DNA of 24,316 nucleotides from Lentisphaeraceae bacterium (GTDB lineage Bacteria > Verrucomicrobiota > Kiritimatiellia > RFP12 > UBA1067). Positions within the stretch are counted from its first letter, which is position 1. Every line of letters starts with the position of its first letter. Shown here piece after piece: positions 1-7,691 of this stretch. The DNA lies in the NCBI GenBank assembly GCA_004551905.1, contig SFPL01000044.1, positions 1-24,316 on the forward strand, given 5' to 3'. Both the position numbers and the translations under genes were made by a program. Under the pieces are notes generated by a model, which was not told the DNA's origin, searched no databases, and saw nothing but the letters and a program-made list of their open reading frames with translations.

Positions 1-36
1 ATAAAAGTCAAGTTTCGCGCCTCGCCCGCCCGGATT

Positions 37-65
37 GGCTGCTGGACGCTGGCTACTGGCTGCTG
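37..65. repeat. Heptanucleotide tandem repeat, four units
   Basis: Four 7-base units (GGCTGCT, GGACGCT, GGCTACT, GGCTGCT) follow each other without gaps. The array lies downstream of the last minus-strand gene, next to the long hairpin at 74-136. It has the same period as the arrays at 2227-2296 and in 11115-11225, although its sequence differs. No coding function is visible. Confidence 0.75.
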
Positions 66-73
66 AAACACTT

Positions 74-136
74 CCGACGCGTCAAAATTTCGTTCTCATC
101 CGCGTCAGCGGGGAGAAGGAAATTTTGATGCGTCGG
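74..136. other. Long near-perfect hairpin (63 bases)
   Basis: Bases 74-91 and 119-136 are inverted copies of 18 bases with one mismatch that can pair as G-U in RNA. After a one-base mismatch (92/118) the stem continues with TTCTC 93-97 against GAGAA 113-117, then CCGC 100-103 against GCGG 108-111, closed by the loop GTCA. That makes about 27 base pairs in 63 bases. It lies 27 bases beyond the stop codon of the minus-strand gene at 163. It could act as a two-way transcription terminator, an mRNA-end stabiliser or a palindromic mobile repeat. There is no clean U-tract beside the stem, although the stem itself holds AAAATTT. Confidence 0.8.
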
Positions 137-162
137 CCGTACGGTTCGCCTCGCCGCGCCGA

Positions 163-1815
163 TTACTCGCCGACGGCCGCGGCCAGCTCGGCCATCGCCG
201 ACAACGCGGCGCAGGAGCAGTTAAGCCAGCCCTGCATGGGGTCGTCGCGATTCTCGACTTTCGCATACTCCGTCGGGATGTATCCGTTCGGGCGCTGGAT
301 GCGCACGAGCGCATCCCCAAGCGCCCGCGCCTTCGCGAGGTCGAGCGGATTCTTCCCGGCGCGATAGATGGCGAGGTAGGTGCGGATCAGCTTCGCGTTC
401 GAGGCGTCGACCGGCACATAGTAGACGTACTGCTCAAGCACGCAGGGGTAGAACCAGTCGTCATAGCGGTTCTGCTGGTGGGACGGCACCCCGACCGGCG
501 TGTTGACGCCGTGGCCGTTCGCCGCGCACGGCTTCTCCCAGCAGACGAACTGGTCCTCGGCGTAGCGCAGGATGTCGCGCGCTACCGCCAGCCACTTCGG
601 ATCGCCGGGGAAGCGCTCCAGCAGGTAGAGCGCCAGCTCGCAGGCCGGGTGCTCCGACGGGTTCTCGTACTTCTGCACCAGCGGCGTGTCCTCGAACTGC
701 CCTTCCCAGAACCAGTCCTTGAGCGGATGCGCCTCGATCCACGCGAACGCCCTATCTCCGCACGCGCGGTACTTCTCGTCGCCGCAGGTCTGGTAGAGCC
801 GCTCGAGGAAGGTGATGACGCCGGTCGGCTGCACGCGGTTCTCGTTCAGCACCTTGCCGTCTGACTCGCGGATGAAGATCGGCCAGGTGCCGTCCGCCTC
901 CTGGAGCCTCACGTACGTGTCGGCGATGCGCTTCGCCGCGTCCAGGTACTTCGCGTCCTTCACGCGGTCGTAGAGCGCCAGATACGCCGCGCCGACACTG
1001 CACGGATAAATGAGCATGTTCTGCCCGTAGCGGAACGATCCCGCCGCGCGCTTGTCCGCGTACGTCGGCGGCCAGTACTCGAGCGGCGCGCCCTGGGGCT
1101 GCGAAATCGAGATGAGGAAGTCCGCCGCGTTGCGAGCGAGCTTCAGCGCGTCCGCCGCGCGGCCGGGACGCCGCGTCGCGTAGCCGAGCATCCCGTGGAT
1201 GAGCGCGGAATGCATCTTCGCCGGATAGCAGTTGTGCTTGTAGGCGGGGTCGGGCTTGCCGGTCCTGAGGAAGTACTGCGTCGCCGGGCGCTCGAAGATC
1301 TCGTCGCCGCACTTCGCCACCGCCTCGGCGTAGGAGCGCGGCGCGGGCGGATACGCCCCGGGACGGAACGGCGCCGAGCGCCAGAACGTGCGCGAGAAGC
1401 GGTCGCGCGGCCAGTCGGGGATGCCGTTGACCTTGCCGTCCTTGTCCACCGCCGAGACGTACACCCAGGCCTGGCCGGGGGCGACGTCGTTCCAGACCGG
1501 CGTCAGCGGCGACTGCGACGAAGGCGCGTCGAAGACGTGGGTCCTCCCGGCCGCGTCGAAGACGGTGAAGCGGTACTTCACCGTGCCAGGACCGCCCTTC
1601 GAGAAGTCGAACGCCGGCGGATACATGAACATCCGAGCGTATATGTTCCAGAATGGGCTGCCGTCGACGCCGCCGGGGCGTACTGCGTGCGCGTAGTCCT
1701 CGCGTGCAAGCGCGCCGAGGTCAGGCGCACCGTCTCCGAAAGCAGCCATGGCAGGCGCGCCCAGTACCAGCGCCGTCGCCATCGCCAAAGCCATCATCGC
1801 ATTTATAGTCTTCAT
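163..1815 (-). CDS. Secreted six-hairpin carbohydrate-active protein
   Basis: This 550-residue protein begins with a clear signal peptide: MKT, a hydrophobic stretch, and a likely signal peptidase I cut after Ala24 (AMA/AFG). Residues about 50-140 look like an Ig or fibronectin-type beta domain (VKYRFTVFDAAG, WVYVSAVDKDGKVNG). The rest is alpha-helical with repeated aromatic and Gly-rich turns, such as DGTWPIFIRESDGK and PNGYIPTEY. That pattern is typical of (alpha/alpha)6 toroid glycosidases and polysaccharide lyases. The likely role is breakdown or modification of a polysaccharide outside the cytoplasm; I cannot name the family or substrate. The reading frame is open to 1929, but the extended -10 at 1821-1833 lies inside that extension. 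The true start is therefore the ATG at 1815, six bases after the -10 box. It is a single-gene unit. Confidence 0.7.
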   Translation of the reverse strand: MKTINAMMALAMATALVLGAPAMAAFGDGAPDLGALAREDYAHAVRPGGVDGSPFWNIYARMFMYPPAFDFSKGGPGTVKYRFTVFDAAGRTHVFDAPSSQSPLTPVWNDVAPGQAWVYVSAVDKDGKVNGIPDWPRDRFSRTFWRSAPFRPGAYPPAPRSYAEAVAKCGDEIFERPATQYFLRTGKPDPAYKHNCYPAKMHSALIHGMLGYATRRPGRAADALKLARNAADFLISISQPQGAPLEYWPPTYADKRAAGSFRYGQNMLIYPCSVGAAYLALYDRVKDAKYLDAAKRIADTYVRLQEADGTWPIFIRESDGKVLNENRVQPTGVITFLERLYQTCGDEKYRACGDRAFAWIEAHPLKDWFWEGQFEDTPLVQKYENPSEHPACELALYLLERFPGDPKWLAVARDILRYAEDQFVCWEKPCAANGHGVNTPVGVPSHQQNRYDDWFYPCVLEQYVYYVPVDASNAKLIRTYLAIYRAGKNPLDLAKARALGDALVRIQRPNGYIPTEYAKVENRDDPMQGWLNCSCAALSAMAELAAAVGE

Positions 1816-1820
1816 GCGTA

Positions 1821-1833
1821 AATTATACCATAT
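1821..1833 (-). promoter_or_regulatory. Extended -10 promoter, leaderless start
   Basis: The minus strand reads ATATGGTATAATT. It contains TG-G-TATAAT, an extended -10 box with no good -35. Only six bases separate the TATAAT (1827-1822) from the ATG at 1815, so transcription should start at or within a base or so of the A of the start codon. Confidence 0.8.
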
Positions 1834-1862
1834 TCCGCGGCTGGCGGCTCGCGTATCGTGGA

Positions 1863-2435
1863 CTATGGAAGCGGGAGACCGGCGCGGGACAGGGCGGACT
1901 TGAGCGAGGCCCACATCTTCCTCTTGCATTCCTTCTGCTCATTCGAGCCATCGCTGAAGCGGAGTATGAATTCGGGCGAATAGGTGACGAGCGCATCGGC
2001 GCCAGAAGGCGTCTTCGTCCAGCTGCCAGGCGGACACGCCCCGCCGGACCTGATCTGCACAAGCGCATTGGAGCCCAGGACTACGCAGACCTTCGCCGGC
2101 GGCAGCGGTCCGCCGCCGAATACCACCTGGTACTGTCCCTCCCCAAGCTTCATCGCCTTGATGATGTTGTCCATCAGCTCCTGGCCCCGCTCCGTGAACG
2201 GACAATGATGGATGAAGAGGAGGTCTCGCGATTCGTGGTTCGCGATTCGTGGTTCGCTGTTCGTGGTTCGTGGCTCGCGGTTCGTGGCTCGTGGCTTTGC
2301 CGGGGGCGGAGCTGAACTCGCCTCCGCAAGCGGCGCGAGCAGCTTGCGGTCGCAGGGGACGATCCTGTTGCCGAGCTCGCGCTCGAGCTCGAGCGCGGAT
2401 TCAAAGCCGTCGAGGATGGCGTCGAGCGCCGTCAC
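1863..2435 (-). CDS. Uracil-DNA-glycosylase-superfamily-like protein carrying a repeat insertion
   Basis: The 190-residue protein starts at a GTG that overlaps the galE stop codon (GTGA), so it should be translated by coupling to galE. Residues 72-190 resemble family-4-type uracil-DNA glycosylases: FTERGQELMDNIIKAM matches the 'GxxGxLLDxMLxAIGL' helix, VCVVLGSNAL matches the LG-containing strand, and VTYSPEFILR followed by KRKMWASLK matches the 'HPxxLLR...W.DLK' end. The usual GEAPG active-site loop is absent. The usual HPS/HPA histidine is replaced (YSPE). Normal uracil excision is therefore doubtful. Residues 1-40 form a helix with no recognised motif. Residues 47-70, full of EPRTTN-type repeats, come from an in-frame heptanucleotide array. 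The fold assignment is by eye. Confidence 0.6.
   Translation of the reverse strand: MTALDAILDGFESALELERELGNRIVPCDRKLLAPLAEASSAPPPAKPRATNREPRTTNSEPRIANHESRDLLFIHHCPFTERGQELMDNIIKAMKLGEGQYQVVFGGGPLPPAKVCVVLGSNALVQIRSGGACPPGSWTKTPSGADALVTYSPEFILRFSDGSNEQKECKRKMWASLKSALSRAGLPLP
2227..2296. repeat. Heptanucleotide array, ten units, inside a coding region
   Basis: Ten uninterrupted 7-base units are present, with variants CGTGGTT, CGTGGCT, CGCGATT, CGCTGTT and CGCGGTT. Because 3 x 7 = 21, reading through on the minus strand gives a 7-residue peptide period (EPRTTNS-like) without a stop. The same units reappear at 11115-11149. Confidence 0.9.
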
Positions 2436-3475
2436 TCCGCCTTGCCGCCCTTCCCGGCGTAGCCATACGGATTCTTCTTCTGCCAGCGCCAGGCGTCGGC
2501 GCACATCTCGTCGATACCGCGCTCGGCCTTCCAGCCGAGCTCCTTCGCCGCGAGCAAGGGGTCGGCCCAGCACTCGGCGATGTCGCCGGGGCGGCGGGGG
2601 CAGATTTTATAGGGGACAGGACGCTTCGACGCCTTCTCAAACGCCTTGACGACCTGCAGTACCGAATATCCGTGACCGGTGCCGAGGTTGTAGATCTTAA
2701 GCCCCAGCTTCGGCTCGCGCTCAAGCTTCTCGATCGCCTTCAGGTGGCCAATGGCGAGGTCGACGACGTGGATGTAGTCGCGCACTCCGGTGCCGTCGGG
2801 CGTCGGGTAGTCGTCGCCGAAGACATTGAGCTCGGGACGGCGACCGACCGCGACCTGGGCGACGTATGGCAGGAGGTTGTTGGGGATGCCGGCCGGGTCT
2901 TCGCCGATCAGCCCCGATTTGTGCGCGCCGATCGGGTTGAAGTACCTAAGCAGGACGACGTTCCACTCGGGATCGGCCTTCTGCACGTCCTTGAACACCT
3001 GCTCCATCATGAGCTTCGTCCAGCCATACGGGTTGGTGCAGCCGGGGGTGGGGAAATCCTCGCGGATCGGCACGGTCTTCGGCTCGCCGTAGACGGTGGC
3101 GGAGGAGGAGAAGACGATGTTCTTGCAGCCATGCGCGCCGAGGCGGTCGAGGAGGGTGAAAGTTCCGCCGAGGTTGTTGGCGTAGTACTTGAGCGGAATC
3201 TGGGTCGACTCGCCGACGGCCTTGAGCGCGGCGAAGTGGATGGCGGCATCGAACGGTCCTTCGCGGTCGAGGACGGCGTCGAGCTTCTTCGCGTCGCGGA
3301 TGTCGACGCGGTAGAAGGCCGGCATCTTGCCGGTGATGCGCTTCACGCGCGTAAGCGACTTCTTCGAGCTGTTGCAGAGGTTGTCGACCACGACGACTTC
3401 GTGGCCGGCGTTCAAAAGCTCGACGACGGTGTGGCTGCCGATGTAGCCGGCTCCGCCGGTGACAAGAATTTTCAT
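2432..3475 (-). CDS. galE: UDP-glucose 4-epimerase
   Basis: This 347-residue extended short-chain dehydrogenase interconverts UDP-glucose and UDP-galactose in the cytosol with bound NAD. The N-terminal GGAGYIGSH (residues 7-15) is the GxxGxxG nucleotide-binding turn. The catalytic set is Ser125 in FSSSATVYG, Tyr150 and Lys154 in PYGWTK. The C-terminal NLGTGHGYSVLQVV motif is typical of GalE, and length is close to the usual 338 residues. A strong AAGGAGG ribosome site lies nine bases before the ATG and overlaps the fabG stop region, with 14 bases between the genes. With the alpha-galactosidase elsewhere in the window, it fits galactose use, or sugar-nucleotide supply for envelope polysaccharide alongside the rfbD-like gene. 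Confidence 0.95.
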   Translation of the reverse strand: MKILVTGGAGYIGSHTVVELLNAGHEVVVVDNLCNSSKKSLTRVKRITGKMPAFYRVDIRDAKKLDAVLDREGPFDAAIHFAALKAVGESTQIPLKYYANNLGGTFTLLDRLGAHGCKNIVFSSSATVYGEPKTVPIREDFPTPGCTNPYGWTKLMMEQVFKDVQKADPEWNVVLLRYFNPIGAHKSGLIGEDPAGIPNNLLPYVAQVAVGRRPELNVFGDDYPTPDGTGVRDYIHVVDLAIGHLKAIEKLEREPKLGLKIYNLGTGHGYSVLQVVKAFEKASKRPVPYKICPRRPGDIAECWADPLLAAKELGWKAERGIDEMCADAWRWQKKNPYGYAGKGGKAE

Positions 3476-3489
3476 GGCCTATGTCCTCC

Positions 3490-4257
3490 TTAGCCGATCA
3501 TGCCGCCGTTGACCGAGATGATTTGGCCGGTGACGTAGGCAGCGTCGTCGCCGGCGAGCCAGGCCACCGCCTTGGCGATGTCCTCGGCGGTGCCGAAGCG
3601 GCGGAGCGGAATGGTGTCCATGTACGCCTTCTTGACTTCAACGGGCAGGACGTCGGTCATCTTCGACTGGATGAAGCCGGGGGCGACGGCGTTGCAGCGG
3701 ATGTTGCGCGAGCCGAGCTCCTTGGCGGTCGTCTTGGTGAGCGCGATGACGCCGCCCTTGGACGCGGTGTAGTTGGCCTGGCCGGCGTTGCCCATGATGC
3801 CGACCACGGAGGCGATGTTGATGATCGAGCCGCCGAGCTGCGCGCCGTCGGCTGACTTGTTCTTCATCATCGGGCGCGAGACGGCGCGGGTGAAGAGGAA
3901 GGTGCCCTTCAGGTTGACGTTGAGGACGGCGTCCCAGTCCTCGTCGGACATGCGCATCAGGAGACCATCCTTGGTGATGCCGGCATTGTTGACCATGATG
4001 TCGACCTTGCCGAAGTCGGCGAGAACGGCCTTGACGCAGGCGTCGACCTCGGCCGAGACCGCCACATTGACGCCGTAGCCCTTCGCCTTCACGCCCAGCG
4101 CCGCGAGCGCGGCGACGGTGTCGGCGCACCATTCCTCCTTGAGATCGCATATCGCAACGTCCGCCCCGCGCGACGCGAGCTCCTTCGCGATTGCCGCGCC
4201 GATTCCGCGCGCAGCGCCGGTGACGATTGCCGTCTTGCCCTTGAGATTAGCTGCCAT
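3490..4257 (-). CDS. fabG: 3-oxoacyl-ACP reductase-type short-chain dehydrogenase
   Basis: The 255-residue protein is a classical short-chain dehydrogenase. It has TGAARGIG at residues 13-20, NNAG at 90-93, and the catalytic Ser150, Tyr163 and Lys167 (YTASK). The ending, VAWLAGDDAAYVTGQIISVNGGM, is characteristic of FabG, which reduces 3-oxoacyl-ACP with NADPH in fatty acid elongation. It sits among sugar-nucleotide genes with no other fab gene, so a sugar or polyol dehydrogenase role cannot be excluded. I chose the ATG at 4257: the upstream in-frame stretch back to 4347 overlaps the previous gene and is not conserved-looking, and a GGAG lies 10 bases before this ATG. Confidence 0.85.
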   Translation of the reverse strand: MAANLKGKTAIVTGAARGIGAAIAKELASRGADVAICDLKEEWCADTVAALAALGVKAKGYGVNVAVSAEVDACVKAVLADFGKVDIMVNNAGITKDGLLMRMSDEDWDAVLNVNLKGTFLFTRAVSRPMMKNKSADGAQLGGSIINIASVVGIMGNAGQANYTASKGGVIALTKTTAKELGSRNIRCNAVAPGFIQSKMTDVLPVEVKKAYMDTIPLRRFGTAEDIAKAVAWLAGDDAAYVTGQIISVNGGMIG

Positions 4258-4303
4258 TTTCTTTTTTCTCCGTTGCCTGTTGGGTTGATGGTTGTTGTTT
4301 AGT

Positions 4304-5161
4304 TTATGAAACTCCGAATTCGCTGCAGACGAAGTCGGCGAGCGCATCCTGCCAAGGAGGGGTGCGGTAGCCGAGTAGGTTGAGGACGCTTTTCCTGAGC
4401 GCCGAGTTGCGCGGACGCGGCGCCGGGCGCGGGAACTCCGCAGTGGTGCAGGGGACGATCTCGCGCTTGAGCCCCAGGAGCCGGAAGAGCTCCTTGGCGA
4501 AGCCGCACCAGCTGACCTGCCCTTCGCAGGTCGCGTGGACTACCCCGCTCATGTCCGGCTTGCCGAGCAGGAAGCGGATGGCGTCCGCTACCGCCTTGGT
4601 CGAGGTCGGGTTGCCGACCTGGTCGTCCACCACCTTGAGCGGGTCGCCGTCCTGCGCACCGAGGCGCGCCATGGTGTGGACGAAGGACGGGCCGCCGGGG
4701 CCGTAGAGCCAGGCGATTCGCATGATGACCGCCTCGGGCATGATCATCTGCACCATGCGCTCGCCGGCTAGCTTCGACGCGCCGTAGACGGTGCGCGGGC
4801 GCGGGACGTCGGTCTCGCCCCAGGCCCAGGGCTCGCTCGGCGGCTCGCCGGAGAAGACGTAGTCGGTGGAAATTGCGATCAGCCGCGCGCCACAGGCGGA
4901 GGCGGCGACGGCGACGTTGCGCGAGCCCTCCTCGTTGAGCCGGAAAGCGAAGTCACGCTTCTCCTCGCAGTCGTCGACGCGGGTCATCGCGGCGCAGTGG
5001 ACGACGACGTCGGGCTTGGCGGCGACCGTCCTGGCGGTGAAGGCGTCGGCGTCGAGGATGTCCCATTCCGGCAGGTCGGCAACGACGATTTCGTGGTCGG
5101 CAAGCTCATGCTGGAGCGTGCGCCCGAGCATTCCCTTCCCGCCGGTGACGAGGATCTTCAT
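4304..5161 (-). CDS. rfbD: dTDP-4-dehydrorhamnose reductase family protein
   Basis: This 285-residue NAD(P)-dependent reductase has GGKGMLGR at residues 7-14 for the nucleotide, STDYVFSG around 98-105, and Tyr126/Lys130 in VYGASK as catalytic pair. The substrate-side motif DQVGNPTSTKAVADAI is the RmlD hallmark. Family members make dTDP-L-rhamnose for O-antigen or other envelope glycans. No rmlA, B or C genes are in this window, so the exact sugar nucleotide is inferred. Its ATG overlaps the TGA of the upstream yihY-like gene (ATGA), so the two are coupled. Downstream, 46 bases separate it from fabG. Confidence 0.85.
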   Translation of the reverse strand: MKILVTGGKGMLGRTLQHELADHEIVVADLPEWDILDADAFTARTVAAKPDVVVHCAAMTRVDDCEEKRDFAFRLNEEGSRNVAVAASACGARLIAISTDYVFSGEPPSEPWAWGETDVPRPRTVYGASKLAGERMVQMIMPEAVIMRIAWLYGPGGPSFVHTMARLGAQDGDPLKVVDDQVGNPTSTKAVADAIRFLLGKPDMSGVVHATCEGQVSWCGFAKELFRLLGLKREIVPCTTAEFPRPAPRPRNSALRKSVLNLLGYRTPPWQDALADFVCSEFGVS

Positions 5162-6126
5162 TTGCCGGCCGCCTCCTCGGACGAACGCGCGAACTCGCGC
5201 ACCATGTTAGCGCCCAGCAGCACGATCTGCCAGCTCATGTAGAGCCAGGCAAGGACGATCGGCATGAAGGCGAAGGAGCCGTAGAGCGCCGAGGACTTGG
5301 CGATGCCGACCTGGGCGACGGCGCAGGCCTTCATCCAGCCGCCGAACAGGATCGCGGTCGCCGCTCCGCCGCGGACCGCTGCGCGGAACGGCACGCGGCA
5401 GTTGGGCATGAACCAGAAGATGAAGGCGAAGTTCAAGGTGGCGGTGACGAAGGCGATGGCGAACTTGACCGCCCAGGAGTCGATGAGCCAGAGGAGAGTG
5501 TCGCCCACCCACTTGGTGTAGTCGGTGACGCCGGTGGTGGCGGTGATGACGCTCTTAACCGCGCCCATGACCGGGAAGGACATCGCGACCGCCGCAAGGA
5601 CTGGCATGACGATCATGACGAGCAGGTACACCCAGGCGCGCTTCCACACCGGACGCGGCTTGGGCACCCCCCAGATGCGGTTGAAGCTCATCTCCACCAT
5701 GCCGAGCGAGGAGATGACCGTCCAGAGCAGGAGGCCGAGGCCGATCCAGCCGAAGGTGGCGACGTCGAAAGCGTCGATGCGCTCGAAAAGCGCGTTGGAG
5801 ATGGTCCTGGCCTGGGCGGCGAACTCCTCGGCGGCGATGCGCTTCTTTTGGACGTCCTCCTCGCTCGAGAACGCGCCCGCGGCGGCGGCGAGCTTGTCAT
5901 CCTGCCCCTTCTCGATGTGGGTGATGAGCGCGTCGATGCGCGCGTTGATGTGGCTGCGGGCGTAGTCGTCGACCCCGACCGCCTTGGCGACGACGAGGAT
6001 GCAGCAGAGGATGGGCATCATCGCCAGCATCGAGAAGTAGGTAAGACCGGCGGCGTGCATCGAACAATGGTTGTCGAGGAAGCCCTTGACGACTCCGCGG
6101 CACCAGGTCTTGAGCTTGTTCATCAT
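5158..6126 (-). CDS. YihY/BrkB family inner-membrane protein
   Basis: This 322-residue multi-pass membrane protein belongs to the YihY/virulence factor BrkB family, whose biochemical role is not firmly known. Hydrophobic segments lie near residues 24-48, 121-145, 164-190, 212-240, 254-272 and 284-306. Family signatures are AAGLTYFSMLAMMP in the first segment, FNRIWGV at 148-154, and the last segment LYGSFAFMPIVLAWLYMSWQ. Residues about 50-120 form a longer-than-usual charged loop between the first two segments. It is the first gene of a five-gene unit and its ATG lies eight bases after a TATAAT, so it should be translated leaderless. A second ATG follows immediately. Confidence 0.9.
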   Translation of the reverse strand: MMNKLKTWCRGVVKGFLDNHCSMHAAGLTYFSMLAMMPILCCILVVAKAVGVDDYARSHINARIDALITHIEKGQDDKLAAAAGAFSSEEDVQKKRIAAEEFAAQARTISNALFERIDAFDVATFGWIGLGLLLWTVISSLGMVEMSFNRIWGVPKPRPVWKRAWVYLLVMIVMPVLAAVAMSFPVMGAVKSVITATTGVTDYTKWVGDTLLWLIDSWAVKFAIAFVTATLNFAFIFWFMPNCRVPFRAAVRGGAATAILFGGWMKACAVAQVGIAKSSALYGSFAFMPIVLAWLYMSWQIVLLGANMVREFARSSEEAAGK

Positions 6127-6134
6127 GGCTGTGT

Positions 6135-6145
6135 ATTATACCAAA
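6135..6145 (-). promoter_or_regulatory. Extended -10 promoter, leaderless start
   Basis: The minus strand reads TTTGGTATAAT, directly after the pyrE stop codon (6148-6146), so any upstream contacts lie inside pyrE. The spacer from TATAAT to the yihY-like ATG is eight bases (ACACAGCC), with no room for a ribosome-binding site. Confidence 0.75.
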
Positions 6146-6757
6146 TCACGAACCGGGATGGACGGGCCTGGAGCCGGCCTTGCACATCGGGCACTCTGCG
6201 GCGGTCCAGGTCTCGGGGGTCATCCGGACGAGCGGGAACATCGGGACGCGCCCGAACTTGGCCTTGCCGCCGGAGCGGTCGACCAGCACCACCACGCCGG
6301 CCACCTTGCCACCCGCCGCCTTGACGAGGTCGATCGTCTCCTGGACGCGGCCGCCCTTGGTGACGACGTCCTCGGCGACGACGTAGCGCTCGCCCTTCCT
6401 GATCGCGAAGCGGCGGAGCGCGAGGACGGTGTTGGGCTTGCCGGTCGCGTCCACGCCCTTGCCCTGCACCTTCTCGGCGAAGATGCACTTGACGTTCAGC
6501 TCGCGCGCGACCTCGTGGCCGACCAGGATGCCGCCCACGGCCGGCGAGATGACGCCGTCGATGCGCTTGCCAAGCTTGCCGCTCTTGACCGCGCGGCGAG
6601 TCACCTCGCGGCAGAGCTTCTCGGCGATGCGCGGGTACCGAAGCACGTTCGCGCACTGGAAGTAGCGGTTGGAGTGGAGCTTCGAGCGGAGCTCGAAGTG
6701 CCCCTCGAGAAGCGCCCCGGTTTTGCGGAACGCGTCGAAGGCCTGCTTGTCGGTCAT
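6146..6757 (-). CDS. pyrE: Orotate phosphoribosyltransferase
   Basis: The 203-residue enzyme joins orotate and PRPP to give OMP in pyrimidine synthesis. The PRPP-binding signature is VVAEDVVTKGGRV at residues 126-138. ISPAVGGILVGHEVA (70-84) and FAEKVQG (93-99) match the type I phosphoribosyltransferase core. The C-terminus carries CPMCKAG (189-195), a small cysteine-pair tail seen in one PyrE subgroup. I chose the ATG at 6757: it overlaps the stop of the upstream gene (ATGA) and has an AAGGGG nine bases or so before it. The longer in-frame extension to 6895 runs through the neighbouring gene. It is the last gene of the TPR-exbB-exbD unit, a location unrelated to its pathway. Confidence 0.92.
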   Translation of the reverse strand: MTDKQAFDAFRKTGALLEGHFELRSKLHSNRYFQCANVLRYPRIAEKLCREVTRRAVKSGKLGKRIDGVISPAVGGILVGHEVARELNVKCIFAEKVQGKGVDATGKPNTVLALRRFAIRKGERYVVAEDVVTKGGRVQETIDLVKAAGGKVAGVVVLVDRSGGKAKFGRVPMFPLVRMTPETWTAAECPMCKAGSRPVHPGS

Positions 6758-7221
6758 GGTATGTCCCCTTTCCTGTTTTCGATAGATAGAAGCTCTGCAC
6801 GCGAAAACGCCGGCTTCGGCTTCTCGCGCGCATCGGACGGAATCGGTTGCGGCGCGGGGGCGGCGGCGGATGGCCGCCAGGCCGACTTCCCCCACTCCAC
6901 CGGCCGCGGCTCCTTCGCCGGCGGCAGCAGCGCCTCGCCGCCGAGGATCGGCCCGCTCTCAGTCTCCGGCAGCGCGCCGAGCGAAAGCACCCCGGCGCCG
7001 CGGCCGCGGCGGCCGCCGGATGCAAGCCATGCCGTCTTCGCGGCCTTGACCGCCTCGTCCTCCTCGTCCTCGGTGAGCTCCACGAAGGCGGCGGACGGCT
7101 CCGCCGGGCGCGGGTCGGAGGCAGCGAAACCGACCGCCCGGCGCGGGAAGATGGCGGCGACGGCGGCGACGGCGGCAAGCACGGGCGCGGCGCGCATCAG
7201 CTCGGCGGCGATTCCGGTCAT
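6754..7221 (-). CDS. Proline-rich membrane-anchored protein in the Exb operon
   Basis: I do not recognise this 155-residue protein. Residues about 8-28 form one hydrophobic, Ala-rich segment that could be a membrane anchor. An acidic patch (TEDEEDE, about 49-55), a helix (AVKAAKTAWLAS) and a Pro/Ala/Lys-rich tail follow. It lies exactly where many TPR-exbB-exbD operons carry a TonB-like partner. The Pro-rich extension fits a periplasm-spanning arm, but no TonB C-terminal domain is visible. Its start overlaps the exbD-like stop and its stop overlaps the pyrE start, both as ATGA. A structural partner of the ExbB/ExbD-like complex is the best guess. Confidence 0.55.
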   Translation of the reverse strand: MTGIAAELMRAAPVLAAVAAVAAIFPRRAVGFAASDPRPAEPSAAFVELTEDEEDEAVKAAKTAWLASGGRRGRGAGVLSLGALPETESGPILGGEALLPPAKEPRPVEWGKSAWRPSAAAPAPQPIPSDAREKPKPAFSRAELLSIENRKGDIP

Positions 7222-7691
7222 TCTCCCTCCCCCGCCCGCTTCTCGGCGAACAGCACCTTGTCTACGCCACTGCGCTTAGCGATCGCCGCCATCTTCATGA
7301 GCTCGCCGCCGGCGACGCGGCGGTCCGCGAGGACGAGCATCGTCTTGCGGTCGGTGCGGGCCGCGCGCTCGGCGAGGTGGCGCGAGAAGGCGTCGGCCGA
7401 GGCACCGTCGGAAAGCATGTAGCGCGCGTCGTCGAAGAACACCAGGGTCTCGTGGTGCATCGGCAGCACCAACGCCACCAGGCCGGACGCCTCGCCTTCG
7501 GCGACGCCGGGATCGGGCAGGTCGAACAGGACGCCCTTCGCGGCGACGAGCTCGCCGTCGAGCAGGTGGAACATCACCATGAGCAACATCACCGCCAGCC
7601 ACGGCGCGGCGGCGACGAGCGGGCGCATCGCCGGCAGGCCGTGGTGCCAGATCCCCTCGGTGCGCGCGGGACGCCATCCCCAGGAAATCAT
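7218..7691 (-). CDS. Divergent ExbD/TolR-like protein
   Basis: The 157-residue protein has one N-terminal membrane segment (about residues 24-45) and a periplasmic domain. Its end, KTMLVLADRRVAGGELMKMAAIAKRSGVDKVLFAEK, fits the ExbD/TolR C-terminal fold ('aD..v.y..vv.vmd..k.aG...v.l'). ExbD normally has an essential Asp in the membrane segment (Asp25 in E. coli, in PFIDVML). Here the aligned stretch is PWLAVML, with Ala33 at that place. The pairing with an ExbB whose partner Thr is also missing suggests altered ion coupling. It is coupled by ATGA overlaps on both sides. Confidence 0.75.
   Translation of the reverse strand: MISWGWRPARTEGIWHHGLPAMRPLVAAAPWLAVMLLMVMFHLLDGELVAAKGVLFDLPDPGVAEGEASGLVALVLPMHHETLVFFDDARYMLSDGASADAFSRHLAERAARTDRKTMLVLADRRVAGGELMKMAAIAKRSGVDKVLFAEKRAGEGE

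Noticed and set aside
1816..1929. Longer start for the secreted enzyme
   Set aside because: The extension translates the promoter and the end of the upstream gene, and would bury the signal peptide.
2227..2296. CRISPR-like array
   Set aside because: Units are only 7 bases and contiguous, with no spacers and no cas genes. The same holds for the other short arrays.
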